This document shows, in pieces, positions 18,411-26,762 of a stretch of DNA of 64,000 nucleotides; within the stretch, counting starts at the first letter, position 1, and each line of letters opens with the position of its first letter. A program made the position numbers and the translations under genes. A model generated the notes under the pieces. It did not search any database. It was not told the origin of the DNA and saw only the letters and a list, made by a program, of their open reading frames with translations. The DNA comes from Mesorhizobium loti (GTDB taxonomy: Bacteria; Pseudomonadota; Alphaproteobacteria; Rhizobiales; Rhizobiaceae): NCBI RefSeq assembly GCF_003148495.1, contig NZ_QGGH01000001.1, positions 640,347 through 704,346 of the forward strand. Reading direction: 5' to 3'.

Positions 18411-18433
18411 AATCTTCAGCTCTTGCCTGTCGA

Positions 18434-19168
18434 TCAGGTGTTGCTGGCGGTTCCCGCCGTCGGAAACTGCTTGGCGAATTCCTTCTCGTTGCCGGCGGCG
18501 AGCAGCTTGGCCTGCTCGATCCAGCGCTCGCGTGCGATGCGGCCGTCGAAATTCATCACGTCCTCGATCCGCTTGATATCGGCGGCTGTCCAGCCGGCGA
18601 TCTGGGCGAAGCTGGTGACACCTTGCGCCTTGAGCAGCTTCTCGTTGACCGGACCAATGCCGATCAGCCGGCGCAGATTGTCGGGCTTGCCGGATACGGG
18701 CTTCGCCGGTGGCGGTGCAGATTTCTTGGCTGGTGCGGGCTTACTCGTCGCGGATTTGGCTGGAGCCGAGGCTTTGGCGGCGGCCGGTTTCGCCGCCGGC
18801 TTGGCAGGAACCGCTTTCGCAGCGGCCGGTTTAGCCGGCGCGGGTTTTGTGGCGGCAGATTTGGCCGCCGCGGGAGTCGACATCAGGGCTGCAGACGCCT
18901 GGCCTGCCGGCTTTGCCGCGCTGCTCCCGGCGGCGGGTGCGGCCTGCGCCTCGCGCAGCCGGCGCTCGAGGTCGGCGCGGGTCTTGCCGCATGCATCGAG
19001 TTCACTGGTCAGCCGGTCGCTGTCGGCGCGCAACCTGTCGCGCTCGCTGCGCGTACGGTCGAGGTCGCCGCGCAAGCTGTCGAGTTCACCGCGCAGACGG
19101 CTCCAGAGGAACCAGCCCACCAACACGCCTACCAGGAACGCCAGGAGCATGTAGAAAAAAGTGCCCAT
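18434..19168 (-). CDS. Membrane-anchored coiled-coil protein with C-terminal helix-hairpin-helix domain
   Basis: Three parts are visible. An N-terminal transmembrane helix (MLLAFLVGVLVGWFLW) leads to a charged coiled coil (residues about 25-75) with heptad-like RGELDSLRGDLDRTRSERDR. A low-complexity Ala/Lys/Pro linker (about 78-160) follows. The C-terminal 70 residues, DNLRRLIGIGPVNEKLLKAQ onward, form the helix-hairpin-helix-like domain seen in many alphaproteobacterial 'flap endonuclease-like' hypothetical proteins. GGAGAGAG precedes the ATG. No catalytic residues for a nuclease are seen; nucleoid or DNA tethering to the membrane is only a guess. Confidence 0.75.
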   Translation of the reverse strand: MGTFFYMLLAFLVGVLVGWFLWSRLRGELDSLRGDLDRTRSERDRLRADSDRLTSELDACGKTRADLERRLREAQAAPAAGSSAAKPAGQASAALMSTPAAAKSAATKPAPAKPAAAKAVPAKPAAKPAAAKASAPAKSATSKPAPAKKSAPPPAKPVSGKPDNLRRLIGIGPVNEKLLKAQGVTSFAQIAGWTAADIKRIEDVMNFDGRIARERWIEQAKLLAAGNEKEFAKQFPTAGTASNT

Positions 19169-19537
19169 TGTCTCTCTCCAGTCAGATCCGTCTGCCGTGG
19201 GGTCATGACCTTCGGCGAAGGACTACTCGATGGTGATTCCGCGGTTCGCAGAACAGCCGGCTTCGGTTCGAGCTGTCGGCTCGGCTTTGCTTGCCCATGG
19301 CCAACGGCCGTTGTCGCGTTCGCCTGAGCGCCACGGCCGGCCGAGATTTTTCCTCGCCGATCCGCATGCGCTCCGGCTGAGCTTGGAGCGAAGGCTATCA
19401 TAGAGCTTGTGGAAAGCTATCGGAAAACTTCGGTGGAGAGTACTTCAAGAACAGATATTTAGGCCAATAATAAAGCCATCCCAACATGCATTCCGGCTAA
19501 ACTGTTCTACGAGCGGGCGACGCTTGCAGGACGTGTT
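19169..19537. other. Gap without a supported gene, A+T-richer right half
   Basis: The left half is ordinary G+C-rich sequence; from about 19390 the base composition becomes noticeably A+T-richer (for example GATATTTAGGCCAATAAT). Short open frames on both strands have no ribosome site or family features. It may hold remnants of a decayed gene. Confidence 0.4.
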
Positions 19538-21391
19538 TCAAACGTCGAGCGCTTCCAGCTCGTCGATCAGGCCACTGATGACGCCAAGCCCTATCTGCCA
19601 GAAGGCGGGATCGGTGGCGTCGAGGCCGAAGGGCGCCAGAAGCTCGGAGTGATGCTTGGTGCCGCCGGCGCGCAGCATCTCGAAATACTTGTCCTGGAAG
19701 CCGCGCTCGGCGTTCTGGTAGACCGCGTAGAGCGAATTCACCAGGCAGTCGCCGAAAGCATAGGCATAGACGTAGAAGGGCGAATGGATGAAGTGCGGAA
19801 TGTAGGTCCAGAACACCTCGTAGCCTTCGCGCAACTTGATCGCCGGCCCGAGGCTTTCGGCCTGCACTTCGAGCCAGAACTGGCCGAGCCTGTCGGAGGT
19901 CAGTTCGCCGTTCTTGCGTTCGGCATGCACCTTGCGTTCGAATTCGTAGAAGGCGATCTGTCGCACGACCGTGTTGATCATGTCCTCGACCTTCTGGGCG
20001 AGCATGGCCTTGCGCTCGCGCCTGTCGGTGGTCTGGTCGAGCAGCGAGCGGAAGGTCAGCATCTCGCCGAAGACCGACGCCGTCTCAGCCAGCGTCAGCG
20101 GCGTCGAAGCCATCAGCGCACCCTGGCCGCTGGCCAGCACCTGATGCACGCCATGGCCAAGCTCATGCGCCAGCGTCATCACATCGCGCGGCTTGCCCAT
20201 GTAGTTGAGCAGGACATAGGGATGCGCCGACGGCACGGTCGGATGCGCGAAGGCGCCGGGTGACTTGCCAGGCCGCACCGGCGCGTCGATCCAGTTGCGG
20301 TCGAAGAAGGTTCGCGCGATCTCCGCCATATCGGGCGAAAAGCGCTGATAGGCCGACAGCACGGTGTTCCTGGCTTCGTCCCAACCGATGATCGCCTGGG
20401 GCGTATCCGGCAACGGCGCGTTGCGGTCCCAGTGATTCATCACTTCCATACCCAGCCAGCGCGCCTTCATCGCGTAGTAGCGGTGCGACAGGCGTGGATA
20501 GGCATCGCGCACGGCGGAGGCCAGGGCATCCACCACGCTGCGCTCGACGCGGTTGGCGAGATGGCGTGAATCGGCGATGTCCTCGAAGCCGCGCCAGCGG
20601 TCGGATATTTCCTTGTCCTTGGCCAGCGTGTTGGTGATTAACGTGAAGGTGCGCAAATTTTTGCGGAAGGTCGTGGCCAGCGCCTCGGACGCCCGGCGGC
20701 GCACCTCGCCATCGGCGTCCTGCAAGCGGTTCAGCGCCGGCTCCAGCGTCAGTTCCTCGCCGTCGATGTCGAAGCGAAGGTCTGTCATCGTCTCGTCGAA
20801 CAAGCGGTTCCAGGCGCCGCGCCCGGTGATCGATTTTTCGTGGAAGAGCTGCTCGACGCGATCCTCGAGCTGGTAGGGTTTGTCCTTGCGCAGATCGAGC
20901 ACCCATGGCCGGTAGTGGCCGAACGCGGGATCGCCGGCGAGCGCGCCTTCGATGGCGGCATCGTCGATCAGGTTGAGTTCGAGCGCGAAGAACAGAAGGT
21001 GCGCGCTGGCGTCGGTCATCTTCTCCTGGATGTCGCCATAGAGTTTGGCGCGCTGCGGGTCGGCGGTGTTGCCGGCATAGACCAGACCCGCATAGGAGAC
21101 GATGCGGCCGATCAGTTCCTCCAGCGCCTCGTAGGCGACCAGCGCCTCGCCCAGCCTGCCGGCGCTGCCGCGAGCGGCCTCGGCGGCCAGCGTGCCTTTC
21201 CAGCGGCCCTCGAAGCTGATCGCATCAATGGCGGCCTTGGCGATGTCGCGCTTCAGCTCCGGCGCGTCCATGCCGGCATAGAGATCGGCAAGGTTCCATT
21301 CCGGCAGGTCGCCAAGCTCGGCCGAGCCCTGACCGGACGCTGGCGCCGCAAGCTGCCGAGCAGAAACCATGTGCCCAGAGACCATGTGCAT
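19538..21391 (-). CDS. pepF: Oligoendopeptidase F, M3 family
   Basis: Zinc oligopeptidase degrading short peptides in the cytoplasm. The zinc motif is present as LAHELGHGVHQVLA, with a downstream Glu in TLAETASVFGEML. The N-terminal helical region contains WNLADLYAG, typical of PepF. ATG 21391 with AAGG eight bases upstream is chosen; the frame extends to a TTG at 21442. The resulting 617 residues fit the family. It is divergent from the sigma-54 activator gene. Confidence 0.93.
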   Translation of the reverse strand: MHMVSGHMVSARQLAAPASGQGSAELGDLPEWNLADLYAGMDAPELKRDIAKAAIDAISFEGRWKGTLAAEAARGSAGRLGEALVAYEALEELIGRIVSYAGLVYAGNTADPQRAKLYGDIQEKMTDASAHLLFFALELNLIDDAAIEGALAGDPAFGHYRPWVLDLRKDKPYQLEDRVEQLFHEKSITGRGAWNRLFDETMTDLRFDIDGEELTLEPALNRLQDADGEVRRRASEALATTFRKNLRTFTLITNTLAKDKEISDRWRGFEDIADSRHLANRVERSVVDALASAVRDAYPRLSHRYYAMKARWLGMEVMNHWDRNAPLPDTPQAIIGWDEARNTVLSAYQRFSPDMAEIARTFFDRNWIDAPVRPGKSPGAFAHPTVPSAHPYVLLNYMGKPRDVMTLAHELGHGVHQVLASGQGALMASTPLTLAETASVFGEMLTFRSLLDQTTDRRERKAMLAQKVEDMINTVVRQIAFYEFERKVHAERKNGELTSDRLGQFWLEVQAESLGPAIKLREGYEVFWTYIPHFIHSPFYVYAYAFGDCLVNSLYAVYQNAERGFQDKYFEMLRAGGTKHHSELLAPFGLDATDPAFWQIGLGVISGLIDELEALDV

Positions 21392-21545
21392 TGCCGACAC
21401 CTTCCGTGGCCGAGGTTCAAGGGGAAACGAGAAGCCGGTCAAATCCTAAGGAATTCATTCACCGGGTTTTTTGAAACCTTATTTAGAACCCTGTGCCAAG
21501 ATGGTCCACAGGGCAGAATTCCTCGGGCGGGCAGTCACACCAGTC

Positions 21546-23078
21546 ATGACAGGTTCCATACTCATAGTCGATGACGATCCCGTGCAGCGCCGGCTGCTCG
21601 AGGCGGCGGTGACGCGGTTCGGCTACACGGCAATTGTCGTGGATGGCGGCGCGGCCGCTCTCGATATTCTCGACGGGCCTAGCGCCCGCGAGGTTTCGGT
21701 GGTGATCCTCGATCTGGTCATGCCCGGTCTCGACGGTATCGGCGTGCTGAAGGCGATGCGTGAGCGCGACATAAATATCCCGGCCATCGTGCAGACTTCG
21801 CAGGGCGGCATCGAGACCGTGGTTTCGGCGATGCGCCATGGCGCCTTCGATTTCGTCGTCAAGCCGGCGTCTCCCGACAGGCTGCAAGCGTCGATCGGCA
21901 ATGCGCTCAAGGTCGAGGCCGTCGAGGGCGAGGTCAAGCGCACGTCGCGCCGGCGTGGCGGCCTTCTGACCTTCAAGGACATGATCACGCACAGCCCCGC
22001 CATGGACAGGGTGATCCGCCTTGGCCAGAAGGCTGCGGTATCCAACATCCCGATCCTGATCGAGGGCGAGTCCGGCGTCGGCAAGGAGCTGGTGGCGCGC
22101 GCCATCCAGGGCAGCGGCGACCGCCGCTCGAAACCCTTCGTGACCGTCAATTGCGGCGCCATTCCAGACAATCTGGTCGAATCGATCCTGTTCGGCCACG
22201 AGAAGGGCTCGTTCACCGGCGCCACCGACAAGCACACTGGAAAATTCGTCGAAGCGCATTCGGGCACGCTGTTTCTCGACGAGATCGGCGACTTGCCGCT
22301 CGACGTCCAGGTCAAGCTGTTGCGCGCCGTGCAGGACGGTGAGGTCGATCCGGTCGGCGGACGCTCAACCGTCAGGGTCGACATCAGGTTGATTTCGGCG
22401 ACGCACCGCAACCTCCTGCAGCAGGTCAAGGACGGCAAGTTCCGCGAGGATCTGTTCTACCGGCTGAACGTCTACCCGATCTTCGTGCCGCCGCTGCGCG
22501 ACCGCCGCGACGACATCCCCTATCTGGTCACCCATTTCATGGACAAGGTAGCGCCGGCCGATCCGCGTCATCGCCTGCAAGGCATTTCGGCGGCAGCACT
22601 TGCCGTGCTGCAGGCCTATGACTGGCCCGGAAACATCCGGCAGCTCGAAAATGCCGTCTTCCGGGCCTCGGTGCTTTGCGAAGGCGATGTGCTGACCACG
22701 GGCGACTTCCCGCAGATTCGGGCGCAGGTGGAAGGCACCGTCAACCTCGATGCGCACGGCGATGCGCCGTCGTCCCTGCCTCTGGAGGAGCGCGACGAGG
22801 AAGCCTTGCCCGGTGAGGGTGGCCCGGCGACCGCGTCCGATCCGCCGGCCAGGCTGCAGCCTCGCTTCGGCACGTTGCGGGCACTCGACGAACGCGGCAA
22901 TGTGCGTGCGCTGGCCGATGTCGAACTCGAAATGATCAAGCTCGCCATTGATCACTACAACGGCCAGATGAGCGAAGTCGCCCGCCGACTCGGTATCGGC
23001 CGCTCGACGCTTTACCGCAAGCTCAAGGAATACGGCATCGACCCGGAGACCGGCCGTGTCGACCGGCTCGCTTCCTAA
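21546..23078 (+). CDS. Sigma-54-dependent response regulator, NtrC type
   Basis: A receiver domain (residues 1-120) has the phospho-Asp in VVILDLVMPGLDG and the conserved Lys in FVVKPASPD. The AAA+ sigma-54 activation domain (about 145-375) has Walker A GESGVGKELVARAI, Walker B GTLFLDEIGDL, and a GSFTGA loop in place of the canonical GAFTGA. A Fis-type helix-turn-helix ends the protein (MSEVARRLGIGRSTLYRKLK). ATG 21546 starts directly at the receiver domain; upstream in-frame codons lack support. No sensor kinase is adjacent, so the partner is unknown. A 7-bp hairpin, CCCTGTG/CACAGGG, lies 35-60 bases upstream. The TAA stop lies in a family A repeat. Confidence 0.93.
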   Translation: MTGSILIVDDDPVQRRLLEAAVTRFGYTAIVVDGGAAALDILDGPSAREVSVVILDLVMPGLDGIGVLKAMRERDINIPAIVQTSQGGIETVVSAMRHGAFDFVVKPASPDRLQASIGNALKVEAVEGEVKRTSRRRGGLLTFKDMITHSPAMDRVIRLGQKAAVSNIPILIEGESGVGKELVARAIQGSGDRRSKPFVTVNCGAIPDNLVESILFGHEKGSFTGATDKHTGKFVEAHSGTLFLDEIGDLPLDVQVKLLRAVQDGEVDPVGGRSTVRVDIRLISATHRNLLQQVKDGKFREDLFYRLNVYPIFVPPLRDRRDDIPYLVTHFMDKVAPADPRHRLQGISAAALAVLQAYDWPGNIRQLENAVFRASVLCEGDVLTTGDFPQIRAQVEGTVNLDAHGDAPSSLPLEERDEEALPGEGGPATASDPPARLQPRFGTLRALDERGNVRALADVELEMIKLAIDHYNGQMSEVARRLGIGRSTLYRKLKEYGIDPETGRVDRLAS

Positions 23079-23221
23079 GGTGTGCCGATATTCAGGTGAT
23101 GCCGGCCTGCGAACGATAGTTTCCTGCGCTTCCGGTGCTCACGTACCCAAATGTACGCTCCGCTCCGGTTCTCGGAACCCATCGTTCTCGACTCGGCCAG
23201 ACCTGAATCTCAACACACCTT
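23077..23221. repeat. Palindromic intergenic repeat, family A, long copy
   Basis: Outer ends AAGGTGTG...GATATTCAGGT and the reverse complement of AAGGTGTGTTGAGATTCAGG. An inner inverted repeat GAACGATAGTTTCC / GGAACCCATCGTTC is nested inside. It begins within the TAA stop of the response regulator, exactly as the short copy at kdsD does. Confidence 0.75.
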
Positions 23222-23290
23222 GAAGCGCAGGATCTTTCCGAAAACCGTTCCCGCTCCCTGCTGCGCTGCCTTCGGTCCGGGATCTGCTTC
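23222..23290. repeat. Palindromic repeat, family C, divergent copy
   Basis: Reads GAAGCGCAGGATC...TTTCCGAAAACCG and returns as CGGTCCGGGATCTGCTTC. It resembles the rhizobial repeat with GATC and CCGAAAACCGGTTCC, also seen near 42485. It abuts family A directly, giving a mosaic of about 210 bases. Confidence 0.55.
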
Positions 23291-23573
23291 GGCCACAAGG
23301 CCGGCGCCAGCTTGCAATGCCACAACAGGCCCTGTATCGGCCTTTCGGCGGGATTGTGGCAGTCCTATGGACAGCTCTGTTCACGCATTAAGGCTAACGG
23401 TAACAGATCGTGTTTGGGACGAAGGCGGAAATCTGATCTAAACCAGCGGTTTACCAAGAAATCCTGTGAACGATTTTTGACGGGATATCGCCACGGTGTT
23501 ACCGCATTTCGGCTTCAATAAGCGATGATTAACCATTAGGATCGATATTCGGATGTGAGGATGACACATCCGT
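23291..23573. other. Upstream region of the DUF882 gene
   Basis: No gene is supported here. It contains TTAACCATTAGG and TTAAGGCTAACGGTAAC, which partly resemble CtrA half sites but do not match the TTAA-N7-TTAA rule. A promoter for the DUF882 gene is expected in the A+T-richer last 120 bases. Confidence 0.35.
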
Positions 23574-25499
23574 TTGGACAAATCCGGGGACAAACGGCAG
23601 CCTGCAGGGCCTTTTGATTTGAACAGAATCGAACGACACACAAACGGGCGGCACCATCATTTGAGCGTCTGGCCGAAATGGCTGGCGGTGTTGATTGTCG
23701 CTTTTGGTTTTGTTGCCGCGGCTGCGACCGGAGCCAGCGCCGAAACACGTTCGCTGAAGCTCTATCATCTCCACACCCACGAGAAGGCCGAGATCGTCTA
23801 CAAGCGCAACGGCCGCTACGTTCCCGAGGGTCTCAGGAAGATCAACATCATTCTGCGCGACTGGCGCCGCAACGAGCCGACCAAGATGGATCCGCGTCTG
23901 CTGGATCTGGTCTGGGAGGCGTATCGGGAAAGCGGCGCCACGGACTACATCCAGGTCGTCTGCGGCTATCGCTCGCCGTCGACGAACTCGATGCTGCGCA
24001 GCCGCAGCAGGGGCGTCGCCGAGAAGAGCCAGCACATGCTCGGCAAGGCGATGGATTTCTACATTCCCGGCGTACCGCTGAAGAAGCTGCGCAACATCGG
24101 TCTCAAGATGCAGGGCGGTGGCGTCGGCTACTATCCGTCATCCGGTTCGCCGTTCGTCCATATGGATGTCGGCAATGTGCGTCATTGGCCCGGTATCAGC
24201 CGCCAGGAACTGGTCAGCCTGTTCCCCAATGGCAAGACGCTGCATGTGCCGAGCGACGGCAGGCCGCTGCCCGGCTTTGAGCAGGCGCTCGCCTCCTACA
24301 AGGCGCGCAAGGGTTCGGGCGCTCCGGCCATCGAGCTGGCCAGCGCCGGTGGCAGCAGCAAGAAATCAGGTGGGTTCCTGTCGGCCTTCTTTGGCGGCGG
24401 CGACGACGAGGCCGACGACAGCGCCGATGTCGAGACCGCTTCGGCTGCACCCCCACCCAAGGCCAGAAACGTGAAGCCGGCTGCGGCAGCCAAGACCAGC
24501 AACCTCCCGGGCATCGCCATCGTGGCGCCGGAGAATGCGCAGCGCGCCGAAATTCCGCAGGTGACCGAGGAGCAGGCTCCGGAGCCGGAACAGGATACGC
24601 CGGAGACGATCATCGCGGCGCTGCCGGCACGCAGCATTCCGCTGCCTGATTTTGCACCGCGGCCGAAGGCCGATGTCGGCGCCCAGCCGCCTGAGAACGT
24701 GCCTTTTGCCATGGCCGATGCGACAGCCACCACAGAGCAAGCCGTGGCGACCGCACACGCGCCGGCGAACGTTCCTTTCGGCATGGCCGATGTAACTGCT
24801 GCCGATGCAAGGGCTTCGGCTGATCCGGCCCAGGTCGCGGTCAACAACATACCGTTGCCGACATGGCGTCCCGACACTTCGCTGCCGGCCGCTCTGGCTT
24901 CGCCGCCCAGCAAGGACGTGCTAATGGCGCTGGCCGAGACGGCTGATCACGGCAAGACCGCGACCGATGCGTTCTCGGTGCTGCCGACGGCGCGCCCCGA
25001 GATGGCCAGGCCGGATGCGGTCAAGGCCGTGCTCGACGAGGCCAATGCCCAGGTCGGCGCGGCCGACGCATACCAGGTTGCTTCCTTGTCCGAGCCGCGT
25101 TCGGCCTTCAACGATCCGTCGGGCACTGACGCCGCAACGCCGCGCGAGGCTGTCGTTGCCCGCCCGGCCGGCTCCGATCCGGCCGCCGCGATCGGTGCCG
25201 GCGTCAAGACGACCCGCAAGGAATCGAGAGCCACGGTCCGCGACCTGAAGCCAGGTCCCAAGGCCATGGTGGTTGCCGCCGCGCCGCAGGCCGCCCGCTG
25301 GGCGCTGACCAGCGGCGAGCATGTCGCCGCCGTTTCAAGCTCGACGACGGCGCCCGGCTACGCCTACAGCATCGTGCACACGCCGCCGAGCGAGGTCTAT
25401 ACTGCCGGCTTCCAGCCGAGCAACCAGGTGGCCGATGCCAACCGCTTCACCGGCAACGCCGTCAAGTTCATGTCGGTCGCCCGCTTCCAGACCAGGTGA
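23574..25499 (+). CDS. DUF882 (peptidase M15-like) exported protein with long C-terminal tail
   Basis: A signal or anchor segment (WLAVLIVAFGFVAAAATGAS) is followed by the YcbK/M15-like domain at about residues 55-220. Metal-site candidates are SQHMLGKAMDFYIPG and FVHMDVGNVRHW, so a murein endopeptidase role in the periplasm is likely. The C-terminal 400 residues are Ala/Pro-rich and contain near-repeats ENVPFAMAD and ANVPFGMAD with NNIPLPTWRP, possibly peptidoglycan-spanning or protein-binding. The start is uncertain: the first frame codon is a TTG at 23574 without a clear ribosome site. At 641 residues it is about three times the core family length. Confidence 0.85.
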   Translation: MDKSGDKRQPAGPFDLNRIERHTNGRHHHLSVWPKWLAVLIVAFGFVAAAATGASAETRSLKLYHLHTHEKAEIVYKRNGRYVPEGLRKINIILRDWRRNEPTKMDPRLLDLVWEAYRESGATDYIQVVCGYRSPSTNSMLRSRSRGVAEKSQHMLGKAMDFYIPGVPLKKLRNIGLKMQGGGVGYYPSSGSPFVHMDVGNVRHWPGISRQELVSLFPNGKTLHVPSDGRPLPGFEQALASYKARKGSGAPAIELASAGGSSKKSGGFLSAFFGGGDDEADDSADVETASAAPPPKARNVKPAAAAKTSNLPGIAIVAPENAQRAEIPQVTEEQAPEPEQDTPETIIAALPARSIPLPDFAPRPKADVGAQPPENVPFAMADATATTEQAVATAHAPANVPFGMADVTAADARASADPAQVAVNNIPLPTWRPDTSLPAALASPPSKDVLMALAETADHGKTATDAFSVLPTARPEMARPDAVKAVLDEANAQVGAADAYQVASLSEPRSAFNDPSGTDAATPREAVVARPAGSDPAAAIGAGVKTTRKESRATVRDLKPGPKAMVVAAAPQAARWALTSGEHVAAVSSSTTAPGYAYSIVHTPPSEVYTAGFQPSNQVADANRFTGNAVKFMSVARFQTR

Positions 25500-25515
25500 C
25501 TACCAATCAATCGAC

Positions 25516-25547
25516 AAAGCCGCGCCGGGCAACCTGCGCGGCTTTTT
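25516..25547 (+). terminator. Rho-independent terminator of the DUF882 gene
   Basis: Perfect 10-bp stem AAAGCCGCGC/GCGCGGCTTT followed by further Ts, 17 bases after the stop codon. Confidence 0.88.
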
Positions 25548-25665
25548 GTTGCGCGGCCGCGCCGCTCGCCGCGGGTCCAATCACGCCGGTCTGACATTGC
25601 TGTGATCATGGAACTGCCTGGCTCTTCAAGGGTTTCCCCGGTGTTCGTTCAAACCGGGGATATCC

Positions 25666-25857
25666 ATGAAGAACATTCTACTAGCATCGGTCATTGCGTT
25701 GGCGACCGCTTCGGCGGCCATCGCTCCCACGCAGGCCGCGACCATTGTCGTCAAGACCAACGACCATATGCATATGAAGAAGCATTGCCGGACCAAGCTG
25801 GTCACGGCCTGGAAGCACCACCACAAGGTGGTCAGGGAAGTCAGGGTCTGCAACTGA
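25666..25857 (+). CDS. Small secreted His/Lys-rich protein
   Basis: A clear signal peptide (MKNILLASVIALATASAAIA) precedes a mature part of about 40 residues rich in His and Lys (HMHMKKHC, WKHHHKVVREVRVC) with two Cys. A GGGG-containing ribosome site and a strong terminator downstream support a real gene. No family is recognised. The composition could suit metal binding or interaction with anionic surfaces; this is inference only. Confidence 0.7.
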   Translation: MKNILLASVIALATASAAIAPTQAATIVVKTNDHMHMKKHCRTKLVTAWKHHHKVVREVRVCN

Positions 25858-25880
25858 TCCCAGCTCAAGGCCGGTCTGGC

Positions 25881-25914
25881 AAAACCCGGTCGACGTAAGT
25901 CAGCCGGGTTTTTT
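25881..25914. terminator. Bidirectional terminator between the small secreted protein and eda
   Basis: Stem AAAACCCGG/CCGGGTTTT with T-runs on both strands, placed between two convergent genes. Confidence 0.88.
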
Positions 25915-25932
25915 CATGCCGTGATGAGAGCC

Positions 25933-26571
25933 TTATTTTGCGAGCTTGCTCGCCGCGCGCGCCAGGGCTTCGATCTCGTCCCACTTGCCGGCCTTGACCA
26001 AGTCATCGGGCGCCACCCAGGAGCCGCCGACGCAGACCACGTTGGGCAGGCTGAGATAGTCGGCCGCGTTCTTGCCGGTGATGCCGCCGGTCGGGCAGAA
26101 TTTCACATCGGCGAGCGGCGAGGCGAAGGCCTTCAGCGAAGCGATGCCGCCCGACTGCTCGGCCGGGAAGAATTTGAGAAAGCGCAAGCCGGCTTCCCGC
26201 GCCGCCATGATCTCGCCAGGCGTGATGGCACCAGGCAGCAACGGAACATCGCTGTCGGCGGCTGCCGCCAGAAGCTCGCGGGTGATGCCGGGGCTGACGA
26301 TGAACCGAGAGCCTGCGCTCGCTGCCTCTTCGAACTGCCTGCTATCGAGAATGGTGCCGGCGCCGACGATGGCTTCCTCGACCTCACCAGCCACCCGCCG
26401 GATCGCTTCCAGTGCGTCGGCGGTCCTCAGCGTGATCTCGATTGCCGGCAGGCCGCCGCGTGCCAGAGCGCGGGCCAGCGGCACGGCATTGGCGACATCA
26501 GAAATCTTCAGCACCGGGATGACCGGCTGGCCGTTGAGGAGCGACAGGAGTTTTTCGGTCTTGCTGGGCAT
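25933..26571 (-). CDS. eda: 2-dehydro-3-deoxyphosphogluconate aldolase
   Basis: Splits KDPG to pyruvate and glyceraldehyde-3-phosphate in the Entner-Doudoroff pathway. Class I aldolase features are GLPAIEITLRTADALEAI (catalytic Glu), GAGTILDSRQFEEA, and the Schiff-base Lys in RFLKFFPAEQSGG, followed by FCPTGGITGKNAADYL. The length of 212 residues is typical. It stands alone here, divergent from trhO; other Entner-Doudoroff genes are not in the window. Confidence 0.95.
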   Translation of the reverse strand: MPSKTEKLLSLLNGQPVIPVLKISDVANAVPLARALARGGLPAIEITLRTADALEAIRRVAGEVEEAIVGAGTILDSRQFEEAASAGSRFIVSPGITRELLAAAADSDVPLLPGAITPGEIMAAREAGLRFLKFFPAEQSGGIASLKAFASPLADVKFCPTGGITGKNAADYLSLPNVVCVGGSWVAPDDLVKAGKWDEIEALARAASKLAK

Positions 26572-26762
26572 CTGTCTCTCCGTATCCTAGGGAATTTCAA
26601 CCGATTAGCAGACAGGTGTTTGCCTGTCCATGAAACCGGTCGCGTCGCGTTGTCACGCGCCGTCGTCGGACAGCTTACGGGCTCTTCCCCGACAGGGCCA
26701 TGACAGGATCCGGAGCCGTTTTGCCTTGAATCGGCTTTTACGAGCGTCTAGTTGCTCTGGCA

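Noticed and set aside
17441..19327. A 628-codon plus-strand frame opposite pabB and the HhH gene
   Set aside because: Its C-terminal Arg/Gly repeats are simply the complement of the Ala/Lys/Pro linker codons.
23520..23545. TTAACCATTAGG upstream of the DUF882 gene, considered as a CtrA box
   Set aside because: Only one TTAA half is present; the second half at seven bases is not.
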